Source of the DNA: Bimastos eiseni
Lineage: Eukaryota; Annelida; Clitellata; Crassiclitellata; Lumbricidae
Assembly: GCA_959347315.1 (NCBI GenBank)
Contig: OY365818.1
Coordinates: 5,168,531-5,232,530, forward strand
Direction of reading: 5' to 3'
DNA length: 64,000 bases
Shown here: in pieces, positions 1 to 10,100 of the stretch
How positions within the stretch are numbered: the first letter of the stretch is position 1
How the letters are laid out: each line of letters starts with the position of its first letter
Notes under the pieces: model-generated
The model's input: the letters and a program-made list of their open reading frames with translations, nothing else
Told to the model about the DNA's origin: nothing
The model's database searches: none
Made by a program: the position numbers and the translations under genes

Positions 1-248
1 ACTCATATTAAGCTCAAATGAATTTAGATGTCTTTAGCAGTGCTGCGCATGCGCCGAAGGTTGTGCATGCGCTAACTTCTTCACCCGCGGAATTTCGTAG
101 GCCTACGTATAAATATTCATTTATATTGTGGCTGAATTGCGGCAGGAGATTATTCCTCTCGAATTTCCCCGTTATCACTAAATATCGACAGGCTTCAATT
201 GAATGAGGTCATGTGAGATCATTTAGTCTGAGAGTGGTCTTAAGAAGA
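1..248. other. Left-edge stretch with nothing recognisable
   Basis: I see no gene, repeat or RNA signal here. Short open frames show no family resemblance. Confidence 0.4.
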
Positions 249-295
249 GGTCACCACTATATATATTATATTAATATATATATATATATATATTA

Positions 296-333
<38 letters not shown>

Positions 334-382
334 TAATATATATATATATATATATTATATTAATATATATATATATATATGT
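249..382. repeat. AT microsatellite with a TATATTATATTAAT interruption
   Basis: Alternating TA runs are broken by TATATTATATTAAT at fairly regular spacing, giving a self-complementary array. Confidence 0.85.
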
Positions 383-395
383 ATATACATCTCAT

Positions 396-600
396 CTTTA
401 GATTTATATAGCGCCTCTTGCAGAATAACTTTTCAAGAGCACTCTCGGCACGGAAACCCCGGGGGAAACTAAACGCCTTTAAAGAGCGAGAAGCCGATGG
501 AGAGAAGCCAGTCATTAGTTTAGTCCTCAGTGATGGAAGAAGGTCATTCCAGGTAGGTGAACCTACAACAGCAAACGCCCCAGTTTAAAGACTTCTTGGA
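396..600 (-). mobile_element. Short dispersed element, family A (copy 1)
   Basis: Its reverse complement ends AGGCGCTATATAAATCTAAA and contains GGGGTTTCCGTGC and TTTGCTGTTGTAGGT. It aligns over ~190 bp with 28795-28985 (+) and partly with 18930-19080 (-). It is non-coding. The 3' end resembles that of the LINE fragment at 55190. Confidence 0.7.
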
Positions 601-929
601 CGGGGTCCCATGCAACTAGGTCGCTTTGTTGCTAAACCGGGAATCGAAATGCGATCATTGGGCCAAGAGTCCGGTTAATTAGCGAGACAATTAAAGCCCT
701 GTCGTGAATTAAATACGTTTTGAACTCACCTGTGAACTTGTTACTCAAGCATCGCCTCTCGAGTGAGTTGTAAAACAGTCTGGATACAACTGTTCCGCTC
801 CGGTAAGGTCCAAAATTAAATGGTTCCATTGAAAGGGTGACATGATTGGGTCTTACGAAGAGGGCATCATGATAAGAATCTTTTTTAAATTGTGCCATGC
901 CTACATTGCCTAGGATCTTAGCGAAAGGG

Positions 930-1395
930 TGCCATGATGTAGATCCTATGAAAAGTGCACTATTTTGAGGGAGGGCTCTATGAAGAGGTTGCCATTACGA
1001 AGCGCCCTAGGAAGAGGTTACTATGACGATGGTCCTTTACAAAGATTTCCAAGACGATGGTTCCATTAAGCGGTTACCACGACGAGGGTCGACAAAACAG
1101 GTTTCCACGATGAAGAGGCTACCACAAGGAGGGTCTACAAAAAATTCACCACGACGAGGGACCCATTAAAAGGCTACCACGACGATGGTCCCATAAAAAG
1201 GGTTACCATTACGATGGTCCTATATGAAGAGGTTACCATTACGATGGTCCTACGAAGAGGCCACCACGACGATGGTCCTATAAAAATAATGGTCCTATGA
1301 AGAGGTTACCATTACGATGGTCCTTTAAAATGGCCACCACGACGATGGGTTCATGAAAAGGGTTACCACGACGAGGCTCCAATGAAGAGAATCAG
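930..1395. repeat. Degenerate ~30 bp tandem array
   Basis: The unit resembles GAAGAGGTTACCAYKACGATGGTCCTAT and is repeated about 14 times with substitutions and small indels. No coding signal was found. Confidence 0.75.
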
Positions 1396-1704
1396 ATGCA
1401 GGGGGTGACTGTCCACAGCGATCACCTGCCGTAAAATCAATTCCGATGCGCTTGCGTCGTCGCCAGCGACCGTTTCTTCTTCTGCTTCATCGCCTACAAT
1501 TGAAGCGCCCGCATCCCGATGCCACGCCGGCCTCAGCTGGTCCAGCAGCTGCGGCTTCAGAGGCAGCGTCGGCGGCATCGTTTATGCTGATGGCCACCCG
1601 CATCTCTCTCTCTCTCTCTGTCCCTCTGATGTATGCCAAGGTGTCCGTCGGCTGTGCCGAGCGCGCGGAACATAGGCGCCTATGCTTGGGGCTCTCCGTC
1701 TCAC

Positions 1705-3040
1705 AGGAGGACGAGGAGAAGAGAAGGGGAAGAGGGAAGAGGAGGGGAAGAGGGAAGAGGAGGGGAAGAGGGAAGAGGAGGGGAAGAGGGAAGAGGAGGG
1801 GAAGAGGGAAGAGGAGGGGAAGAGGGAAGAGGAGGGGAAGAGGGAAGAGGAGGGGAAGAGGGAAGAGGAAGGGAAGAGGGAAGAGGAGGGAAGAGGGAAG
1901 AGGAGGGAAGCTTAGGAGTAGAGGGAAGAGAAGGAGAACGAGGAGGAGGACGAGGAGGAGGACGAGGAGGAGGACGAGGAGGAGGACGAGGAGGAGGAGG
2001 GAGAGGTTGCTGAACAGGACAGAAAGGAGAAACTGAGGAGGAGAAAGACGAAGACTGAAGGGAGGTTGAGGGACATGGTTAGGGTATGGAGAAGTGGGAG
2101 AAGAAGAAGGAAGACAATCATGATCAGGACAACGAGGAAAAGCATAGTAGCAGAATGAGGAGGAGAAGGAAGAGGAAAGGGAAAGAGGAGGAAAGGGGAG
2201 AGGAGGATGGGGAGAGAAGAAGAAGGGGAGAGAGGAGGAAGAGGAAAGAGAAGGAAGTGAAGTGAGGAATTGGAAATTAACAAAAACATTAGGAGGAAGA
2301 TATGAATTGAAGAAGAGGAGCTGCAGAAGGAGAAGAATTAGGAGGATTAACCCATTAGAAGAGGCAAAGGCAAGGAAGGTGAAAAAAGATGAAGATTAAT
2401 AAGACCCGGAGAAAGAAAGAGATGGGAGAGAGAGTGAAAACGACTGGAAGGAGAAGGTGGAGGGAGGATAAGGAAGAAGAAAAAGAATAGAGAAACTGAC
2501 GAAGAAACAATGGGTGGAAGAGTTTTTAAAATGGAAGAATCAAATGTAGGCAATGGTAGGAGGAGGTGAAGGAGGAGGAGGAGGAGTAGAAGGAGTAAGA
2601 GGAGGAATTGGAGGAGGGAAGAAGGAGAGGATGAGGAGGAAGAGGGGAGAGGAGGAAGGAGAGGAGGAGGAGGCAGAAGAGGAAGAAGAGTAGGAGTAGG
2701 AAGAGAAGGAAGAGGAGGAGTAAGGAGAAGAAGCAAGAGGCGGAGCAAGGAGGAAGATAAGAATGAGGAAGAGGAGGAGGAGGAGGAGGAGGAGGAAAAT
2801 GAATAGGAGAGGAGGAAGAGAAGGAGGAGGAGCAGAAAGAGTAAGAGGAGGAATAGGAGGAGAAGTAAGAAGATGAGGAATAGGAGGATGGAGAAGAGTA
2901 AAAGGAAGAGTAAAAAGAGGAGAAGAAGAAAGAGTAAGGAGGAAGAGTAGTAGGAATAAGGGGGAGAAATAGGATAAGGAGAAGAAGGAAGAGGAGGACA
3001 AGGAGGATGTGGTGAATGGAAGGTGAATGAAAGGATGGAG
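1705..3040. repeat. 1.3 kb polypurine tract with 18 bp and 12 bp tandem blocks
   Basis: The + strand is almost pure A/G. Inside it, 1725-1880 repeats GGGGAAGAGGGAAGAGGA and 1935-2000 repeats GAGGAGGACGAG. The rest is irregular GA-rich sequence. Open frames here are low-complexity artefacts. Such tracts can form triplex (H-DNA). Confidence 0.9.
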
Positions 3041-3299
3041 AGTACGTTGTCGATCGTATTTAGTATTAGCGATCGTGTTGAGCCTCCTCTCCATTTCTAT
3101 TGGCAATCAGTGACCGTTGCTCTTTGGTCATTCTAATCAGTTCGTATGTCTCTGTCTGTACACGTGGCTGTTTGCGTGTGTACCTGCGTCTGTGTGCGTG
3201 TGGCTGCTGTACGTGTGCGTCTGTGTCTGTATGTGTTAGTGTGTGTGTGTCATATGCATGAGAATATTTGTGCTGCTTCGGTGTACGCATGTGCACGTT

Positions 3300-3619
3300 C
3301 TCTCGTCTGTCTGTGTGTCTGTCTGTGTGTCTGTCTGTGTGTCTGTCTGTGTGTCTGTCTGTGTGTCTGTCTGTGTGTCTGTCTGTGTGTCTGTCTGTGT
3401 GTGTGTCTGTCTGTGTGTCTGTCTGTGTGTCTGTCTGTGTGTGTGTCTGTCTGTGTGTCTGTCTGTGTGTGTGTCTATCTGTGTGTCTGTCTGTGTGTGT
3501 GTCTGTCTGTGTGTCTGTCTGTGTGTCTGTCTGTGTGTCTGTCTGTGTGTCTGTCTGTGTGTCTGTCTGTGTGTCTGTCTGTGTGTCTGTCTGTGTGTCT
3601 GTCTGTGTGTCTGTCTGTG

Positions 3620-3670
<51 letters not shown>

Positions 3671-3672
3671 TT
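3300..3672. repeat. (CTGTCTGTGTGT)n then (CTGT)n microsatellite
   Basis: A compound array of a 12 bp unit that resolves to pure CTGT at its right end. It opens all frames, so the apparent long ORFs are not genes. Degenerate CGTC/CATC sequence continues to about 3890. Confidence 0.95.
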
Positions 3673-4096
3673 CTTCATTACACACTGTAAGAGACGAACC
3701 AGTCGATCTAGTCAACGTCGACCGTCCGTCAGTCATTTCGTCCGCTCTTCAACTCGTCTGTTTGTACTTCCATTCGTCCGTTCATTCGTCCTTGCTTTAG
3801 TCCGTCCTTTTGTCCGTCCTTCCTTCCATCCGTCCGTCGGTCCATCCGTCGGTCTGTCGCTCTGTTTGTCATCCCTTCGTTGTCTGCCTAAATAACCGTC
3901 TGTGGTGGACTGTTAAAGCGACGTACAGCGTATACATGTGCTCCCGCATTTATTTGATCACAAAAGCTAACCGATACGCATTCATCCATCGCCCTTCATA
4001 GAAACAGATGAACGATAGAACACGTGTTTCTCAGATTATAATGATTAACAGAGGAGAGTGATTTGAATGAACGGATAACAGTTATCAAACCATTTG

Positions 4097-4182
4097 CTAT
4101 CATTATGATTATGATTATTATTGCTATGATTATGACTACAATAATAATGATTATTATTCTGTGTATCTCGCCTTTGGTATAC

Positions 4183-4230
<48 letters not shown>

Positions 4231-4372
4231 GTGATTATGATTATGATTATTATTGCTATGATTATGACTACAATAATAATGATTATTATTCTGTGTATCT
4301 CGCCTTTGGTATACATATATATACATATATATGTATATATATATACATATATATATATGTGTGTGCGTGTGC
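4097..4372. repeat. Tandem duplication of a ~132 bp AT-rich unit
   Basis: A block with TATTGCTATGATTATGAC, CTGTGTATCTCGCCTTTGG and an AT run occurs at 4107 and again at 4239, nearly identical apart from the AT length. Confidence 0.9.
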
Positions 4373-4751
4373 GTGTGCGTGTGCATGTGTGTATATACAT
4401 GTATTGTAGCATGGGACGAAGGCACCAACCGATGCAGCTATAACTGGGTCAGATGCTTCTTCTAGGCGACCTACTTTTGTCTGATTGGCGGGTGACCTGT
4501 TGGCGTCCAGTTTTTACGCTTGGAACACTTGTTCGCACATCGAAGTACTTCAGATGAAGTCCATTATTACGCCTGTGTTTTCTCAGCCACTGCGTATGGC
4601 CTGCTTTGCGCTTTGCACCCTAAGCACTTTTTAGATTGCTTGTCAAGTGGAGGGCCTCGGCTCCTCGTATCGCGGTTCAGATTTTGTGTGGTTCAGGTTT
4701 CTGATGATTGTCCTTACCGATGGATGGTCCACGCACCCACCCTGTTAGCGT

Positions 4752-4892
4752 TTCCATATGGACTCTATATTGGTATCATAGTTTTGGGATCTACATGATT
4801 GGTATCATATGGGATCTATATTTGGTATCATATGGACTCTATATTGGTATCATAGTTATGGGATCTACATGATTGGTATCATATGGGATAAT
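4752..4892. repeat. 74 bp tandem duplication
   Basis: The CATATGGACTCTATATTGG segment at 4755 recurs at 4829 with the following GGGATCTACATGATTGG. TTGGTATCAT subrepeats occur throughout. Confidence 0.85.
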
Positions 4893-5059
4893 GATATATT
4901 CCTGTCAGGATGCATATATAAGTCAAGTTAGGCTCACATGGCAATGGTGACCATATCTCCCTTTAATCAAACATTAAGTATAGTTTACTACACTTGTCAT
5001 GTGAATGCTTAGCTGCAAGAATACAGAATATAAATTATTATATTTAAAATATTTCAGGC

Positions 5060-5365
5060 GTGAGACCAGTTATTTTGTATGAAAGTTTCATTTATTCGGG
5101 GGTCCCTCACCGTCCCTGAGATGTTATTTTGTGTGAAATTTTTCATTCATTTGGAGGCTGCTAAGTTGTTATTTTGTATGAAATATTTCCATTCATTTGG
5201 GGCCCCCGTGAGATATCATGCTTTATTTAATGTTTTCATTCGTTTGGGGGCTCTCTGAGATGTTGTTTTGTAGTAAATGTTTTCATTCATTTGCCCTCCC
5301 CCAGACGTTATACACATTAACTCACATTTTGTATTTAATATTTTCATCATTTGGGGGCCCTAGGC
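5060..5365. repeat. Degenerate ~60 bp tandem array
   Basis: Five to six units of roughly GTTATTTTGTATGAAA followed by CATTCATTTGGGGG. No coding potential was seen. 5366-6780 beyond it shows only short elements. Confidence 0.75.
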
Positions 5366-6074
5366 GCGCGTCTAGTGCGCCTATGGGCTATAGGTAAACG
5401 CGCCACTGAGGCCTACTCGACTCCAAAAGTTACTCGATTAATTTGTTTACACGAGTACTCGCATGCTTCCACTTCCGGTCGGAAAATTGTAATTTCTGGC
5501 TCCAGTTTTCCAATTACTGACATTACGAATACGACATGATGACATAGTTTCATTCCTAGGCACTCTGTTTGCTGGCAGACGGCTTTCTGTCGCCTATAGG
5601 CCTATTTTATTTCTTGTTACAATACAATACAACTATCATTTATAGCGCGCCTTAATAAAGCAGAGTCTTACTTAAAGGACGCTTAAGTTTTAACAGAAAC
5701 AGTTCATCAATCATAGTAAACAGAAAATTAATCATTTTTGAGACCGGACTTGAAAGCTTCCATCGGAGAAGCTCTGCGCACCACGGGTACTCGCTAAGTT
5801 ACTCGGCCGAGTACTCACTCCAAAACTACTCGTTAGCGACAGCCCTACTCTTTGGAACAGACAACAAAATTAATAGGCCTATCTAGATTTAACATTTATA
5901 TATAAGTAAGTAAGCCTAAGCAATAATATTCTTAATCAGCTGCTGCAAGCAAACGCAAAATAGCTTAGGAGAGGTATAAATAATAGCATCAAATTTAAAT
6001 AAAGTCTTATTACATTCGCGTGATAAAATTTAAAGGGGCATTCATTCGTTTTGCTCGATACTGTTGGACCCTCT

Positions 6075-6260
6075 CGGTAATTCTCCAGACCGGTTTCTCA
6101 AGTGTATGACTAATGTTGACTAATCTAGTTTTGACAGAAACAATCTTTTATTCTTAACTAAAATCTGACGAATCGGACACAGTGAATTTATGGCGAGTTT
6201 AATTTATTAAAAGAAATAGCAACTGTCTATTTAGCTGATATTTTGACTCTGTTATTCTAA
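6075..6260 (-). mobile_element. Dispersed element sharing ~55 bp with 9410-9470, inverted
   Basis: CCGGTTTCTCAAGTGTATGAC and the following TAATGTTGACTAATCTAGTTTT are the reverse complement of 9413-9470 with few mismatches. GATATTTTGACTCTGTTA also recurs in both. It is probably a MITE-like element. Ends are undefined. Confidence 0.6.
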
Positions 6261-6792
6261 TGTGTTCATGGAAAAGTTCGGTCTCCATCAAGTGCACGCG
6301 TAGTATATAGTTACTGTAGCGCGTGACCCATTTACTGACAGTCCATTCTAGCGTAAGACGTCATACATCCTGTAAACTATGATCGTGTCTAATTTGTTTC
6401 TGTGTGTAACCACTTAAGAGTATTGCAACGATCGGCGCTGTTAAAATTAGTCGAGGAATTTGTGAGTTCGTACGATTCAAGGTGGCCCGCTCACGAACTG
6501 CACAATCAATCAGTCGCCAAGTTTATTTAGTGAAAACTTTATTGTTTCACACGATGTGCTTACATTTTGTAGTATTTACAGAGCTAATTAACTTAAACAG
6601 GCCTACATTGCTAATACATTGTGTGTATCTATGCTTTTATATATGTGTGCATGCATGTATTCATGTATGTATTTATACATGCGAGCGACCCTTAGTACAG
6701 CACATCAGTATCTCCCAAAAGCACTGTAAATTGTTTAAAGTTTCTGTCATTGTTCATAATGAAGATTTATGTTTTTGTTAGTAATGGCCCCA

Positions 6793-6863
6793 TTAACCCT
6801 TTAACGACCAGCGTTATTAATTATGCCTTACACTTTAGTACAAGCTGGTCAGTAAAGGGTTAA
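6793..6863. repeat. 71 bp hairpin-forming inverted repeat
   Basis: The arms TTAACCCTTTAACGACCAGC (6793-6812) and its near reverse complement (6844-6863) flank a 31 bp AT-rich loop. It lies 115 bp upstream of the SPTLC1 start, just before the putative leader splice site. Confidence 0.8.
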
Positions 6864-6907
6864 GTGATATCCTAATAATTATGGATTTGTGTTTATTTTG
6901 CCTTCAG

Positions 6908-6977
6908 ACAGCTGAGTGTCTCAGCCGTTGAAGCCAACTAATTGAGATTTGATTCAGTTCGTTGCGTTCTGGTTCTG
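6908..6977 (+). other. SPTLC1: SPTLC1 5' UTR segment with probable upstream 3' splice site
   Basis: A pyrimidine-rich stretch ends in TTTTGCCTTCAG at 6907, a good 3' splice site, 70 bases before the start ATG. The intervening bases contain an in-frame TAA. The first coding exon is therefore probably exon 2 of the transcript, with a non-coding leader exon upstream that I could not locate. This is inference from the splice-site match only. Confidence 0.45.
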
Positions 6978-7109
6978 ATGGGTGAATCGATGAAAGTGGC
7001 TCTCAGTGACGCTCTCAAGATGGTTGGTATCATGCCAGAGACCACAGGCGACAACGACTCTCCTCAGGCTTCTTGGGACCTGTACGAAATGATCCAGGCC
7101 TTTCTGCAG
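6978..7109 (+). CDS. SPTLC1: SPTLC1 coding exon 1 (residues 1-44)
   Basis: It begins [11 protein letters not shown] and ends [12 protein letters not shown] before the donor GTTTGC. The last dozen residues match the start of human SPTLC1. The first ~26 residues are an extension without recognised motif. Ends in phase 0. Confidence 0.93.
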
Positions 7110-10100
7110 GTTTGCAGAATGTTTCACTTGTTCTTTTGCCTGATTATTCGGCATATCACAATGAAACATGCATGACAAAACCACTTCAGTTCGTTATCGC
7201 AGTCATGATGATCCATAAACTTGCAATTTATAAAGTGCTACTGTAATGCTGGACGCAGAGCACTAACGTATTCACAAGGTCTAGAGATGACTTTATGGTT
7301 GACAGACTGGATGGATTGGGGTATTATTTCTTGAGGAGGTGAGGCTTTGGGTGGGAATGGAAAGCCCAAGGAGGTAGAGGTTGCAAATGATGTTGACTGA
7401 AAGCCAGTTTTAGTGGTAATGTAATGTAATGGAGCACTTATATAGTGCCACTCGAATCACGACTCAACACGTGGCTAAACAGAGAACACGAAAGTCTTCA
7501 GGCGCCTCTGGAAGGCAGCAGAGGAGAGAGAGCAGCTCTTCCCGAAGAGAAAGGGGAGGCTGTTCCAGCTGGTTGGACCCACGTAGACAAAGCTCCTGGA
7601 TTGGGTAACTGATGGTTTTGTGGAATTCAGAGGGAAGATCATTAAATAGTGTTTATGTGAAATTTTTCTGAACCTGGTTGCTGTTCAGCAGAATGGCAGT
7701 TAGTCTTAACCTTCTGTTTGCGTTATCTGTTGTGTATTTGTGTTTTATTTATTGTCCATTGGTGCAATTAATAGAGGAATATAACTTTGAGAGTCTCAAA
7801 TCAAAAATTGAGAGTTTGAGAAAGAGGTTAGGACAGTTTAAACTGTTATCCGCATTCGATTTGTTACGGGTGTACGAACTATTTTGGCATTTGATTTAAA
7901 CTCTTGAAGTTAGTTTCAATTTCTGGTCCTTTGTCGCAAAGCATCAACCAGAAGATTTTCTGAATGCAGGCTAGGTGATATGTGCCTGTTGAAGGCGGAC
8001 AGACCAACCAGACCAGTCTTTGTTTTTCTTTTAGGCACCAAGCTATCATGTCATATTTGAGGTGGTTCTGGTCATGTGGATTGTACGGCTGCTGTTCTTC
8101 ACCAAGAGCTACAAACCCGAACGAACTGTCCTTACTGAGCAGGTGACAGATTTTGCTACAAAATGACCTTTGTAATTGTAATTACGACCATTTATATAGC
8201 GCCGTCAGTAGCAAGCTACTTCTATGGTGCTTTTCATGACAGTTTACTGACCTGATGAAATTAAAAAAAGATTTGTTTGTTGAAAAGTATTATTGTTTTT
8301 AGTGTTTTTAAAGGACATTTTATGACTGTTGAAGTCAGGGCTGTCAAAGTCAATCGTGTCTTGCCTTACCTACTGTTGCCTAAGCGAATTAAACGGTATT
8401 CCAGGATATTAAGAACACCTTGATGTAGATGTCTGAAAGTGAAAGCTTTCCATGTTAATTTTCAGGAGAAGGAAGAGTTGATCGAGGAGTGGACGCCTGA
8501 GCCTCTGGTCCCAGATGTCGATGAGAACCATCCGGTTCTACAGAACATGGAGAAACGTCTTGTCAGTAGGTGAGTCTCATGCCCAATATATGATACTCTG
8601 AGATGTATTTACAAACGAGACCTTATTATCGTTAATTAATGGGTTTTTTTTGTTCATCGTTTCATTTCTGCGTGACTTGTGTCCTTTTTGTATCCTGCAA
8701 AATTCATTGATTCATTTGTTCCCTCACTAGTTGTGCCTCATCAAGATATTTTAACTCTAGAGACATTCCCGATCCAGCCTTAGTAAAAAAGAGCAGTTTC
8801 TAGACATGACTAGTAAGTAGAGTAAGTATGTACTTTATCGATCTACCTGCAAACACACTGCTGGAACATCCGATATGAACAATATAAAGATCACAAGATA
8901 ATCTTAACAAGCAATAACATAACAGATGTCCCTGGAGTTGTGAGAGAGTGAAGAGAAAGTAAACTATAGGAATGGCGATTACCGTAGGAATAGATTGTTT
9001 CATGTAGCTTTCGGGTGATAAAAACACACTGGATAATTGTGTCAGCGTGCAGGATCTCTCAATCATGCGATCGAAGACGGTGCGAATAGGTAACAACACT
9101 CTTTAAAGGAGTATTAAATGGTGCATGAGTTTCTCTGATAAGAATACACACCAGAGATACAGCTCTAGTCTTAGCTGGAATTGTGCTCAGCCCCATTATT
9201 GTTATGCAGTTCAATTCAATATTCTTTGAATCATAATCAATCTGACAAACCGCAACTTAATTTACATAGTTAAATTTAGTACAATCTGTGCATCAAAGTC
9301 TGACTGCTAAAGTCACTCTAGGAAATACACACAGCCTCAGTCGATGTCCCTTTCTGAGGAATATTGCTTTCCAACATTGGTGTATTTAGCGGATATTTTG
9401 GCTCTGTTAGCGGATATTTTGACTCAAACTAGATTAGTCAACATTAGTCATACGCTTGAGAAACCGGTGTAAGTTCTGGTGTAAGTTCATTCCAGATGGA
9501 TGGCTCGACTACCACGGACACATGGTAGACATTGAGGTATTTTCCCAGTGTTGAGGCGGGTGGAAGTGAAATGACTGTTTTCCTGTACATAGTGATTACT
9601 TGGGAGGTTTATGCAGACTGAGAAGAGGAAATAATATTATAATGTGTTGATTTTTCTTTTCATCTTTGTGGCAGCAAAATGGGAAAGTACCTTAGCATTA
9701 ATGGAAAAGAGTGCTTGAATATGGCATCTTTGAATTTTCTGGGCATGTCAGGCAGGAAAGACATTGAGGTATTTTCCAAGACTGCTTAAATTAGCTTATT
9801 GAGTCTGTTTGGGGTTTCGAATGATTGGCAAGTACTTGTAAAAGTTAAATAATCAATAATGTACATTGTGTATTTCTAATTACTTATTGGATGACGCGTT
9901 TAATCTTGAAGTTAACGATTAATTCATCATCTTTAATTCTTAAGTAGTTCACTATTTGAATTTTTTTATCAACAGCCCTAAGATATGATGTTTTGTAGTA
10001 TGATTTGCTTATCTCTGTATCATAATAATAATGTCATTTTATTTTGAACTGACAAGCCACAGTATGGTTACTAATACTGTGGGAATGAATGATAACGAGT

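Noticed and set aside
1446..3106. Arg/Glu/Gly-rich and Ser/Leu-rich frames
   Set aside because: The polypurine tract is stop-poor on both strands. Low complexity and overlap in all frames argue against coding.
3146..3895. Frames of CLCVCLSV and TDRQTDRQ repeats
   Set aside because: They arise from the CTGT/GTGT microsatellite.
7678..7899. 73-codon frame in SPTLC1 intron 1
   Set aside because: It lies wholly in an intron on the same strand, has no homology that I recognise, and starts without ATG.
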